From NCBI GenBank assembly GCA_040255525.1, contig JBDZVD010000020.1:1-64000 (forward strand): a DNA stretch of 64,000 nt, written 5' to 3'. Positions 50,616-62,759 of this stretch are shown here, one piece after another. The number at the start of each line of letters is the position of its first letter. The first letter of the stretch is position 1. The position numbers were made by a program, and so were the translations under genes. The stretch is from Rugosimonospora sp040255525 (GTDB taxonomy: Bacteria; Actinomycetota; Actinomycetes; Mycobacteriales; Micromonosporaceae). Below the pieces are notes generated by a model, which saw only the letters and a program-made list of their open reading frames with translations, searched no databases and was not told the DNA's origin.

Positions 50616-51407
50616 ATGCTCATGAAGACCAACGCGGTCCAGCGGGAGCGCGGTCTGTTCTACAAGGTGGGGCTTCCGGTCATCGGGCCGGTGGTCTTCA
50701 TCGCACTGTGGTGGCTGGTCATCATCGTCTTTCACATCCGGGCGTTCTTCCTGCCGGCTCCGCTGAACATCGTCGAGGCGTTCATCCACAACACGTCCAT
50801 GTTGATGTCCGCGACGTGGGTCACGCTGGAGGAGACGCTGGCCGGTTTCCTCATCGCGGCCGCGGGCGGTCTGCTGGTGGCACTCGCCCTCACCAGCTCG
50901 GAGGTGACCCGGCGGGCGGCCATGCCGGTGCTGGTTGTCATCAACGCGGTCCCGAAGGTGGCGGTGGCTCCGCTGCTGGTCATCTGGATGGGGTTCGACA
51001 AGTCGCCGAAAATCGTCATGGCCACCCTCATCTGTTTCTTCCCGATCATCCTGTCCTCGATGGCCGGGCTCGCCGCGGTTCCGCCGGACCTGAGTGAGCT
51101 GTCCCGGTCGCTGTCCGCCGGTCGCTGGAAGACGTTCGCCAAGGTCCGGCTCCCCGGTGCGATGCCACAGGTGTTCGTGGGCTTGAAAATCGCCGCGCCG
51201 CTGGCCGTCATCGGTACCGTGGTCGCCGAGATCGCGAACGCGACCGAGGGTCTGGGGTACATCATGACCAGCGAGGCCCCGCTGGGCGAGACCTCGCTGG
51301 AGTTCGCCGCCGTCGCGCTGTTGACGGTCCTGACTCTCGCGCTGTACTACGCGCTCGTCGCCCTGGAGTGGGTGCTCCTGCCGTGGGCGCGGGAGACCAA
51401 GTCGTAA
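50616..51407 (+). CDS. ABC transporter permease (SsuC/TauC/NrtB type), orphan
   Basis: 263 residues from ATG 50616 (CGGGAGA upstream; ATG 50622 possible). Six membrane segments and the BPD-transporter loop LSRSLSAGRWKTFAKVRLPG that docks the ATPase. SLIF-type helices include MPVLVVINAVPKVAVAPLLV and GLKIAAPLAVIGTVVAEIAN. Family members import sulfonates, nitrate or thiamine precursors. No ATPase or binding protein lies in the flanking sequence, so it must use partners encoded elsewhere or be a remnant. A strong hairpin follows. Confidence 0.88.
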   Translation: MLMKTNAVQRERGLFYKVGLPVIGPVVFIALWWLVIIVFHIRAFFLPAPLNIVEAFIHNTSMLMSATWVTLEETLAGFLIAAAGGLLVALALTSSEVTRRAAMPVLVVINAVPKVAVAPLLVIWMGFDKSPKIVMATLICFFPIILSSMAGLAAVPPDLSELSRSLSAGRWKTFAKVRLPGAMPQVFVGLKIAAPLAVIGTVVAEIANATEGLGYIMTSEAPLGETSLEFAAVALLTVLTLALYYALVALEWVLLPWARETKS

Positions 51408-51425
51408 CCGGCGCCCGACCGGCGG

Positions 51426-51455
51426 GGGCCCGTGCCACTCCGGTGGTACGGGCCC
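51426..51455. terminator. Hairpin between the permease and the S9 peptidase
   Basis: GGGCCCGTGCCAC (51426-51438) and GTGGTACGGGCCC (51443-51455) pair with one G-T wobble around a 4-base loop, between convergent stops at 51407 and 51474. Confidence 0.8.
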
Positions 51456-51473
51456 TCGTGGCTGATGCTTCGG

Positions 51474-53576
51474 TCAGCTGGCGCGCACGTGCCGGTCGAC
51501 GAACTCGAGCACGGTCTCGTACCAGATCTGGGCGTTGCCCGGCGACAGGATCCAGTGGTTCTCGTCGGTGAACTGGAGGAACCGGTGGGGCAGCTGGTCG
51601 GGTTCGCCGTCGAACCGGCTGACCAGGTCCCACCACAGGCGTAGCGCCTCGCTCACCGGTACCCGGTAGTCGCGGTTGCCGTGAATGACGAGCATCGGCG
51701 TGCGGATCGAGTCGATGAAGTTGTTCGGCGAGTTCTCCGCGTACCAGTCCGGGTGGTCCGCCGGAGTACCGAACAGGCCGCTCTTCCAGTCCGACGCGTC
51801 GGTCGTAGTGTGCTGCTGGTCCAGCGCCCACAGGCCGGCGTGCGTGACGATGGCACCGAACCGGTCGGTGTGCCCGGCCACCCAGTTCGTCATGTAGCCG
51901 CCGAAGGAGCCGCCCAGGCACGCGGTGCGCGCGGCGTCCAGCTCCGGTCGCCTGAGCACGTCGTCGAACAGCGCCTCGACATCGACCCACACCTCGCCCG
52001 CCCGGTGCGGCCAGGCGCGGGCCAGCCACTTCGGCCCGTACCCCGTGGACAGCGCCGGGTCCGGCATCAGCACCGCGTACCCGCGGGCGACCGGCAGCCA
52101 CGGGCACCAGCGCCAGCTCCACGAGTTCGTCGAAGCGAACGGTCCACCGTGGATCCACACCTGCACCGGTGCGGGATTGTCCGCCGAGGCACCGTGCGGT
52201 ACGCACAGCCAGCCGCGCACCGTCTCGCCGTCCGGCGCCACCGCGGTGACGTCGGTCAGCGTGCCGGGCACCTCCGGCGCGGGGTCCGGGGCCGGCAGTT
52301 CGACCAGCGTCCCGTCGCGGTGCAGCCGTACCGGGTGCGGCGGCCGGTCGATGGTGGAGCGCAACGCGTACACGTTCTCGCCGGTGCGGTCCACGCAGAC
52401 GCTGAGGTACGCCGCGTCGTCCGCGAGCGTGCGCACCGTCCAGCCGTCCACCGTCACGGCGAGCACCGCGCCCCGCCCGTGCAGGTCGCCGGAGACCACC
52501 AGGGTGCTGCCATCCCCCGACCAGACCAGTTCAGACGGGTACACGTCGCCGACCGGTACCTCGACCGGGGCGCCGGCCGAGTCGACCCGGTGGACGACCA
52601 GCGCGTACGTCAATGGGGTGTCGAACTCGCCCTCGCTCTCCCGGATCGAGGCGACCAGGCGGCCGTCCGGGGAGATGACCGGCGCCGAGTACACGTACCC
52701 CTCGCCGCCGGCGAGCGTCCGTACCTCACCGGAGCCGACGTCGACCAGCACCACCTGCCGCTCCCGCCGCGCGCCGCGGAGGCGTACCCGCCATGTGGTG
52801 GCGGCCAGCCGCCCGTCCGCGCTGATCGACACGGTGGCCTCGACCAGTTCCTTGCGCGCGCCGCCGGCGAGCGGGCGCAGCCCGCCGCCGTCGCCGCGCC
52901 CGCCACCCCGGGAATCGCGACCCTCAGAAACGCCGCCCCGGGAATCGCCGCCCTGGAGATCGCCGCCCTCGGAATTGCCGCCCCGGGAATCGCCGCCCGC
53001 CGAGGCGCCTGCGCTGGCCGCGTTCGTGTCGAGCGCCCACAGGCAGGGCCAGGCGTCGCCCAACTCGTGGTCCCAGAACCGGATCGGGTAGCCGTCGTGC
53101 AGTATGTGGTTCAGCCTGCGGTCGGCGCGGTCCCGGCGCGCCTCCCGGTCGGCGTCCGCGTCGGCGACGCCGGCCAGGCGGCTGCCGCGCAGCAGTACGG
53201 TGCCCGACTCGGAGGCCACCAGCGGCGACGACACTCCGCCCGGCGCCCGCGCCACGACCCTCGCCTCGCCGAAAGTGGGCAGCTCCCAGAGAGCCGGCTC
53301 GTCCTCCTCGCCGCCGGCATCCGGACGCTTGGACACGAACAGCAGCGACCCGTCCGGGCGGAAGGCCGGCTGGTTCTCGCCCTGCTCGGACCAGGTGAGC
53401 CGGGCCGCCTCCCGGTCGCCCGCGGGGTCGATCTGCCACAGCGCCGGCACGTATCGCGCACCTTTCGCATCAGGCTCCTGACGCACAGCGACCAGACGGG
53501 AACCGTCGGGGCTGAGTGCGAGAGAGACGAGGCGGCCGAGGGCGGTGAACTGGGCGGGATCGAATGCGTCTGTCAC
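51474..53576 (-). CDS. S9-family prolyl-oligopeptidase-like peptidase
   Basis: 700 residues from GTG 53576. Residues 1-420 form a beta-propeller (repeated SPDGSRLVAV, RPDGSLLFVS, SPDGRLVASI, SGDGSTLVVS blades). Residues ~450-700 form the alpha/beta hydrolase domain with PVQVWIHGGPFASTNSWSW, nucleophile Ser in LGGSFGGYMTNWVAG, Asp in VIHGNRDYRVPVSEAL and His in FTDENHWILSP. A Gly/Ser/Asp-rich insertion coded by 15-bp repeats (52905-53010) sits in a propeller loop. Likely a cytosolic acylaminoacyl or dipeptidyl peptidase. Confidence 0.92.
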   Translation of the reverse strand: MTDAFDPAQFTALGRLVSLALSPDGSRLVAVRQEPDAKGARYVPALWQIDPAGDREAARLTWSEQGENQPAFRPDGSLLFVSKRPDAGGEEDEPALWELPTFGEARVVARAPGGVSSPLVASESGTVLLRGSRLAGVADADADREARRDRADRRLNHILHDGYPIRFWDHELGDAWPCLWALDTNAASAGASAGGDSRGGNSEGGDLQGGDSRGGVSEGRDSRGGGRGDGGGLRPLAGGARKELVEATVSISADGRLAATTWRVRLRGARRERQVVLVDVGSGEVRTLAGGEGYVYSAPVISPDGRLVASIRESEGEFDTPLTYALVVHRVDSAGAPVEVPVGDVYPSELVWSGDGSTLVVSGDLHGRGAVLAVTVDGWTVRTLADDAAYLSVCVDRTGENVYALRSTIDRPPHPVRLHRDGTLVELPAPDPAPEVPGTLTDVTAVAPDGETVRGWLCVPHGASADNPAPVQVWIHGGPFASTNSWSWRWCPWLPVARGYAVLMPDPALSTGYGPKWLARAWPHRAGEVWVDVEALFDDVLRRPELDAARTACLGGSFGGYMTNWVAGHTDRFGAIVTHAGLWALDQQHTTTDASDWKSGLFGTPADHPDWYAENSPNNFIDSIRTPMLVIHGNRDYRVPVSEALRLWWDLVSRFDGEPDQLPHRFLQFTDENHWILSPGNAQIWYETVLEFVDRHVRAS

Positions 53577-53840
53577 GTGAATGAACTTACCGGCGCCGCG
53601 CAGCGGTCGGCCCTGACCGGATTCGTCCCCTTCGGCCCTCCCGGCACAGCCGTCGGTGCCTGAGCTGCCGTCACCGCTGGTCGCGTTGTCCCGGATGTTC
53701 GCCATGTTGGCGTAGATCGCGCCCGACCACGCGGCGGTCCCCGATCGCACTGGCGCAACTCGTCCGGGTGCCGGTGCCCGGCCGGCGCAGCACCCCCCCC
53801 CGGACTGGCGCGACTCTTCCCCGTCGCCGGCGCCGCCGAC

Positions 53841-55175
53841 CTATCGTCCGCGCTGGCCAACCACGATCCAGGCGTGCAGTTCGTCGTCGTTGGTCACCGC
53901 GGCCTCGAGTCCCGCCGCCGTGAGCGCACCGACCGCGGCGTCTGCCTGGTCCTCACCGATCTCCATCAGCACGTACCCGCCCGGGGCGAGCCAGTCACCC
54001 GCCGCCGCGGCAACCCGACGCAACACGTCCAGGCCGTCGCGCCCGCCGTCCAGAGTCACCCGCGGCTCGTGGACCCGCGCTTCACGCGGCATCAGACCCA
54101 TCGCCTCCGTCGGCACGTACGGAACGTTGGCCACCAGGACGTCGACCCGGCCGCGCAGTTCATCCGGCAGCGGAGCGTACAGGTCGCCCTCGTACACCCG
54201 ACCGCCCATCGGTGCGAGGTTGCGCCGCGCGCACCGTACCGCGGCCGGCTCGATGTCCACCGCGTACAGCGACACGTTCCCCACCCGTGCAGCGACCGCC
54301 ATGCCCACGGCACCCGAACCGCATGCCAGATCCACCAGCGCAGGCGCCGCATCCGCCGCCGCCACCGCATCCCCCGGCGCCACTACATCGCCCGGCGCCA
54401 CCGTGTCCGCCGCCACCGCCGTGCCTGCCGCCACCGTGTCCCCCGGCATCGCGTCCGCCGCTGCCATGCTCCCCGGCGCCACTACGCCTGAAGTAATGGT
54501 GCCTGCCGTCACCGCGCCTGCCGTCACCGCGCCAGCCGCCACCGTGCCTGCCGCCACCGTGCCTGCCGCCGCCGTGCCAGCCGACGCATCGGGCGTCGGC
54601 GAGGCCGTTTCCCCAGAAGCCGCTCTCGCCGAAGCCGCCCTCCCCGAGGTCACCGCCGCCGCCGCGCGACGCACGAGCAGCGCGGTCCGCTGACGCGGCA
54701 CGAACACACCGGGATCGACCGCGACCCGCAGCCCACAGAACTCGACCCAGCCGACGATGTGCTCCAGCGGCAGCCCGGCGACCCGGCGCGCGACCATGTC
54801 CCGCAGCGCGGCGGGCGTAGCCGCCGCCTCGAACAGCAAGCGCGCCTCATCTTCCGCGAACACGCACCCAGCGGCGCGCAGAGTGCTGACCACGGACTCC
54901 CAACCGGGCTCCACCGCGGCGCCAAGAACCGCAGCCGACCCAGAACCCGCAACCGGGCCGGAACCCGCAGCGGCACCGGAATCCCCAGCTGCAGAACCCC
55001 CAGCTGCAGGATCTTCAGTTGGGGCGGAATCCCCAGCTGCGGGGCCCCCGGTTGCGGCGGAACCCCCGGCCGGACCAGAAGTCGAGGCCGGGTCGGAAAC
55101 TCCGGCGACGCCGGAGCCCGAAGCCAAGCCGGATGCCGCGATGGGCCAGGATCGATTGGTGCCGGAACTCGACAT
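53841..55175 (-). CDS. PrmC-related protein-(glutamine-N5) methyltransferase, unknown target
   Basis: 444 residues from ATG 55175 (AAGGG upstream). Layout: a repetitive Ser/Ala/Gly N-terminus (~85 residues), a PrmC-type helical domain (FAEDEARLLFEAAATPAALR, VARRVAGLPLEHIVGW, DPGVFVPRQRTALLV), then a ~95-residue Ala/Gly/Thr/Val insert made of 15-bp units (54355-54600). The SAM-binding domain follows with LVDLACGSGAVGMAVAARV. The catalytic motif is VANVPYVPT instead of N-P-P-Y, the form seen in the TIGR03704 subgroup. Without both repeat tracts the length would be ordinary (~260). Confidence 0.87.
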   Translation of the reverse strand: MSSSGTNRSWPIAASGLASGSGVAGVSDPASTSGPAGGSAATGGPAAGDSAPTEDPAAGGSAAGDSGAAAGSGPVAGSGSAAVLGAAVEPGWESVVSTLRAAGCVFAEDEARLLFEAAATPAALRDMVARRVAGLPLEHIVGWVEFCGLRVAVDPGVFVPRQRTALLVRRAAAAVTSGRAASARAASGETASPTPDASAGTAAAGTVAAGTVAAGAVTAGAVTAGTITSGVVAPGSMAAADAMPGDTVAAGTAVAADTVAPGDVVAPGDAVAAADAAPALVDLACGSGAVGMAVAARVGNVSLYAVDIEPAAVRCARRNLAPMGGRVYEGDLYAPLPDELRGRVDVLVANVPYVPTEAMGLMPREARVHEPRVTLDGGRDGLDVLRRVAAAAGDWLAPGGYVLMEIGEDQADAAVGALTAAGLEAAVTNDDELHAWIVVGQRGR

Positions 55176-55181
55176 GGACAA

Positions 55182-55876
55182 CCCTTCACAACGCGATGAG
55201 CGCCCCGTCGTTGCCGGATCCGACCCGATCAGGAGAGCCGCAGACCCTCACGGTGGGAACGCCCGCCTTCGATGGCGGTGACGCCAGTGACGTAAATCGG
55301 TCCCACCTCCTCCTACGCAGCCACAACCAGAGACCGCAACGGTACCGCACCCTCCCGTGACACACCCCAGCGGTTCGCGTGGCCCGGATCGCCGAGTCTC
55401 AGGACGGTACCTCCGCCGAGTGGCTCCCCTGCCAATGGCGATGACCAACTGCCGATGACCAACTGCCGATGACCGACTCCCTGACCGGCTCCCTGACCGG
55501 CTCCGGCCGGCCGACTCCGGTGACCGGCTCCCTGACCGGCTTCGGCCGGCTCCGGCGACCGGCGAACGCCAAGGATCATCCACCGCGGCTCAGCAGCGGC
55601 GGTCGTGCCGTTTCCCGGCCCACCCGGTACCAGGGCGTCCCCCTTCCGTACCAGGACCACACCGCGACTTCCGTCCGTCGAGGCGGCCGCCCGGTCGGCG
55701 GACTCGCGTCGGCCCCATCCGGCGGGTTGCCGCTCGGGAGCCCCGGCGGTTCGAAGCGCCCGACTCAGCCCGTGGCGTCGGGATTCGACGAAGGCTTCGC
55801 GGATCCACTACGATTCCCGTGGATGTGTCCCGATCCCTCATGGGCGCATCCCGGACAACCAGGAGGCCCCGGTACT
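55182..55876. other. Long intergenic region with short repeats
   Basis: 695 bp between divergent methyltransferase genes. It contains repeats GATGACCAACTGCC (55440-55480) and CTCCCTGACCGGCT (55479-55550). A consensus AGGAGG at 55860-55865 serves the gene at 55877. I see no supportable gene. Confidence 0.6.
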
Positions 55877-56704
55877 GTGGTCAGCGACATCCCCGCGCCA
55901 CCCGGTGTGGACATCACCCGGCCGAGCGTCGCTCGCGTCTACGACTACATGCTGGGCGGCAAGGACAATTTTGCCGTCGACCGGCAGGCGGCCGAAGCCG
56001 CTCTGCGGATAACTCCCGACGGGCCCGAGGCCGCTCGCGCCAATCGGGCCTTCCTCAGCCGGATCGTCCACTACCTGGCGGCGGAGGCCGGGATCCGCCA
56101 GTTCCTGGACATCGGGTCGGGTCTGCCGACCCAGGGCAATGTGCATCAGATCGCCCACCGGATCGACCCGGACGCCCACACCGTCTACGTCGACAGCGAC
56201 CCGATGGTTCTGGCGCACGGCCGGGCACTGCTCGCCGATAACCGCACCACCGCGGTCGTGAACAGCGACGCGCGGCGGCCTCAGACCATTCTCGACCACC
56301 CCGACGTGCACAAACTCATCGACTTCGATCGGCCGGTCGGGCTCCTGCTGCTCGGCATCCTGCATCACATGGCCGACGAGGAAGATCCCGCCGGCATCGC
56401 CGCGACCTTGTACGCCGGTCTTGCGCCCGGTAGCTACGTCGCGATCTCACACTTCCACGACCCGGGTGCCGCGCATCCCGAGGAGTCGCGGAACGCCCGC
56501 GAGGTCGAACGCATTTTCAACCAGACCATGGGTACCGGACGGTGGCGCACCCACGACGAGATCCTGGCCTACTTCGGCGGCCTGGAACTGCTCGAACCCG
56601 GCATCGTCCCGCTGGCCGAGTGGCGCCCTGAACCGGGTACGACACCCGGTCCGAAGAACAACATCTACCACACGCTGGTCGGTGGCCTGGCCCGAAAGCC
56701 GTAG
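55877..56704 (+). CDS. S-adenosyl methyltransferase, DUF574 family
   Basis: 275 residues from GTG 55877, 11 bases after AGGAGG; a longer frame lies upstream. Signatures: ITRPSVARVYDYMLGGKDNF, AVDRQAAEAALRITPDGPE, the SAM loop QFLDIGSGLPTQGNVHQIAH and YVDSDPMVLAHGRALL. Members are common in multiple copies in actinobacteria and are mostly uncharacterised. A C-terminal remnant of another member is at 41287. Confidence 0.93.
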   Translation: MVSDIPAPPGVDITRPSVARVYDYMLGGKDNFAVDRQAAEAALRITPDGPEAARANRAFLSRIVHYLAAEAGIRQFLDIGSGLPTQGNVHQIAHRIDPDAHTVYVDSDPMVLAHGRALLADNRTTAVVNSDARRPQTILDHPDVHKLIDFDRPVGLLLLGILHHMADEEDPAGIAATLYAGLAPGSYVAISHFHDPGAAHPEESRNAREVERIFNQTMGTGRWRTHDEILAYFGGLELLEPGIVPLAEWRPEPGTTPGPKNNIYHTLVGGLARKP

Positions 56705-56784
56705 CCGGCGCGCGTCAACGACGCAGCGGGCCGCGTACCTCCGCCAGCGAGGTCCGCCGTCGTCAGATCTACCGTCGTCAGATC

Positions 56785-56919
56785 TACCGCCGCCTCGTGC
56801 CGGAGCAGCCGGCTGAGCACCTGAGCGGAAACCTCCCGCGATACGTCCAGCGTGGGCCCCGGGCCCAACGCGATGTCCTCACCGTGCAGCAGCGTGTCCG
56901 CGCATCCCATCGCCGCGAA
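56785..56919 (-). pseudogene. Remnant of a DinB/maleylpyruvate-isomerase-like protein
   Basis: GCADTLLHGEDIALGPGPTL and VSAQVLSRLLRH match the metal-His region and following helix of mycothiol-dependent isomerase-like proteins. No start or remaining domain is present. Two copies of CCGTCGTCAGATCTA lie beside it. Confidence 0.45.
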
Positions 56920-56983
56920 ACCTCCTGGGTCCGCCGTGCACAGCGAGGGCATGCTCGGACATCCGGGCCCGCGAACCTCAAAC

Positions 56984-58333
56984 TCACGCCGCGCGCCGGA
57001 GTCCCATCCGATGGTCGTGAACCTCGTACGGAGTGCCGTCAGGTCTTGTCGCGATCACCTCTCCCGTCTGCTGGTTGAGCCGGATGCTCCATCCGTGTTC
57101 GTGGACGAGCGCATGATGGAACGGACACAGTGGCGCCAGGTTGCCGAGATTTGTGGAACCCCCGCGGGACCACGGCACGAGGTGATGGGCATGAGTCCAC
57201 GAAAACGGTGCCTCACAGCCCGGAAACCGGCATCCACGATCGCGGGCGCCGAGTGCGCGACGGATCCAGTGTGGTACGAGTCGGTACCTGCGCCCGACAT
57301 CCAGCGGCTGCCCGGTCGCCGGGTCCAGCACGATCCGCCAGACATCGGCGTCGCAGGCGATCCGCTGAGCGGTCGTCGCCGGCGCATCCCCAACCCAGCT
57401 GAGCCACGGTGCGCCGGTCGCCCGGGCGTCGATCGACTGTGCATCGATCGACCCACCAGCATCCGCGACCGCGCCTGTCGCCATGCCCGCCGCTCGCGCG
57501 GCACCCCTCGGGGCGTCTTCGACCCCGGCACCGGCTTCCTCATTGCCGCGGCCGACGAGTTGCGCCGGAGTTACCAGGATTCCCACCTGAGGGCGCACTC
57601 CTCCCGACGACGGTAACCGGCCACCCACCAGCGCGTCCCGGGCTAGCTGAGCCAGCGCGTCAGCCCGACGCTGTCCCGGCAGCCGTGGATCGCCAACGAC
57701 CGGAGCGGGCGTCAACGCGTCCAACGCGGTCATCAGCGCCGCTCCACCCTCGGGATCAAGCTGACCGCGGACCAACACCATCCCATCCACGGGCGTCACC
57801 GTCAGGTAACGGCGGTCGAAATCCTTCGCCGCCTCACCGGCGTCACCGTCCGGATCCACATGAGCGCGCACCCGGTCACACACTCGGGCGAACCCCGCCG
57901 CGTCCAACTGAACCGCGGCATCAACCAGGACCGGTTCAACCCGCGTCACCGGATCGACACCCACCCGCTGGACCAACCGCGCGACGTGCCGAACGTGGTC
58001 GGTGGACAGGCGACCTTCCCGATTGGCCTCCGCCAGACCCGGTAGCTGGCGAAGCACTCGAGCAGCACGCACGTGGTCCCCGGCCACGGACTCGGACAGG
58101 CCGGCGAAGTGCCGCAGCCAGCTCCGAGTGGACCGGCACCCGTCGTCGGTCGACAGCCCACGGGCGTCGAACACGGCAACCGCCCGGATCAACTGTCCCT
58201 GTAAGAACGTGATCGCGTCAGCCAACTCAAGCACCCGGGCGCGCAGACCGTCAGCCCGCAACGTCTCCGGGTCTTCCTCAGCGAGGGCACGCAGGTCGAC
58301 GACCCGCAAACCAGGCGACCGGTTCGAACGCAT
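56984..58333 (-). CDS. DUF222 / HNH endonuclease domain protein (13E12-like)
   Basis: 449 residues from ATG 58333; a TTG at 58339 is in frame. DUF222 at ~25-260 (ELADAITFLQGQLIRAVAVF, SWLRHFAGLSESVAGDHVRA, ARVLRQLPGLAEANREGRLS). Then ~370-430 carry the HNH motif: DRGCRFPGCEAPFSWTHAHH, LVPWSRGGSTNLGNLAPLC, PFHHALVHEHGWSI. The mycobacterial 13E12 repeat family has the same layout; it is often multicopy and mobile-associated. A hydrophilic linker (~265-310) separates the domains. Confidence 0.93.
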   Translation of the reverse strand: MRSNRSPGLRVVDLRALAEEDPETLRADGLRARVLELADAITFLQGQLIRAVAVFDARGLSTDDGCRSTRSWLRHFAGLSESVAGDHVRAARVLRQLPGLAEANREGRLSTDHVRHVARLVQRVGVDPVTRVEPVLVDAAVQLDAAGFARVCDRVRAHVDPDGDAGEAAKDFDRRYLTVTPVDGMVLVRGQLDPEGGAALMTALDALTPAPVVGDPRLPGQRRADALAQLARDALVGGRLPSSGGVRPQVGILVTPAQLVGRGNEEAGAGVEDAPRGAARAAGMATGAVADAGGSIDAQSIDARATGAPWLSWVGDAPATTAQRIACDADVWRIVLDPATGQPLDVGRRYRLVPHWIRRALGARDRGCRFPGCEAPFSWTHAHHLVPWSRGGSTNLGNLAPLCPFHHALVHEHGWSIRLNQQTGEVIATRPDGTPYEVHDHRMGLRRAA

Positions 58334-58590
58334 GTCCAACCCTAACCAGACCCACCGACATTAATGAGGAGCGCTCGGGCCGATATCCTGCTGGATTGGC
58401 TTGGATCTGCTTGCCCTACCGGGGCGGGTGGTACGGCTTGCCGTCGAGCACGCCCGTGGCCCATCTGGCGCTACGGGTACGGCTGCGTACTGCTGGTCAC
58501 GATGCCGCGGGATCATCCGAGCAACTGGATGGCGGGTCCGGCCGTTTCCCGTCCTTCCATCCGCTGTCGCGGCAGTTGTGCGTAAGGCGC

Positions 58591-58713
58591 TTGCCCCTGC
58601 GCATCTACGACGGCGACCAACTCATCACCGAGGCGCCCCGCACCACCCAAGCCCATCGCCCGATACGAGGTCGGCAAACCCGAATCGCCCCGCCCCGCCG
58701 TCACCCGCCAACG
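58591..58713 (+). pseudogene. Transposase C-terminal scrap (IS481-like)
   Basis: LPLRIYDGDQLITEAPRTTQ with a basic, Pro-rich tail resembles the extreme C-terminus of IS481-type transposases. No DDE core, inverted repeats or target duplication could be recognised. It lies in the 504-bp space (58340-58843) between the HNH gene and metH, which otherwise shows nothing. Confidence 0.4.
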
Positions 58714-58843
58714 AGCCGATTTGACAGCCTGGCCGCCATTTATACACAGAAGTCCATCGCCCTGGTCGGCAGCTACGACAGCGACGCGGACGCCGCGTAC
58801 ACGTACCAAGACGCGTTCTACCTGGTCAACAGCCCTCTCCGTG

Positions 58844-62383
<3,540 letters not shown>

Positions 62384-62759
62384 CCCAGGGTAGTGGCTGC
62401 TCCTCGGCGCCGGCGGCACGCGCGGGGGGCGGGGTCGTCACTCCGGCGCCCGGCACGGGCGCCCCTCGCCGGGCAGGTCATCAGGCACCTCGCCGATCAG
62501 GTCGTCACGCACGTCGCCGGTCAGGTCGTGGGCATCCCGCGACGCTCCGGGCGCGCCACCCCGCCGGACCGTGCCGTCGCGAGCCCGGACTTGCCGGCCA
62601 GTGGGGCGGGACACGCGGTGCCACCGGCGGTCCGGCGCGGCCTTTACTGCCGACCATCCTGGTTGCCCGTAGGCTGGGAGGCGTGAGTTACCGCTGTGAG
62701 CGATCCAGATGGGCCAACGCCGCCGGTCATACCGGGGGTCGGCCCGGCGAGGAGCCGGA
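62384..62759. other. Intergenic region between metH and the PAC2 gene
   Basis: 376 bp between divergent genes. Positions about 62460-62535 hold three related 24-base units (GGTCAGGTCGT-type). No conserved B12-box is evident. GGCGAGGAGCC before 62760 is the ribosome site of the PAC2 gene. Confidence 0.5.

Noticed and set aside
58340..58843. Complete insertion sequence between the HNH gene and metH.
   Set aside because: Only a short C-terminal transposase-like stretch is recognisable. No catalytic core, terminal inverted repeats or target duplication was found.
62384..62759. Cobalamin riboswitch upstream of metH.
   Set aside because: I looked for the B12-box and the usual flanking helices on the minus strand and saw no convincing match; only short repeats are present.
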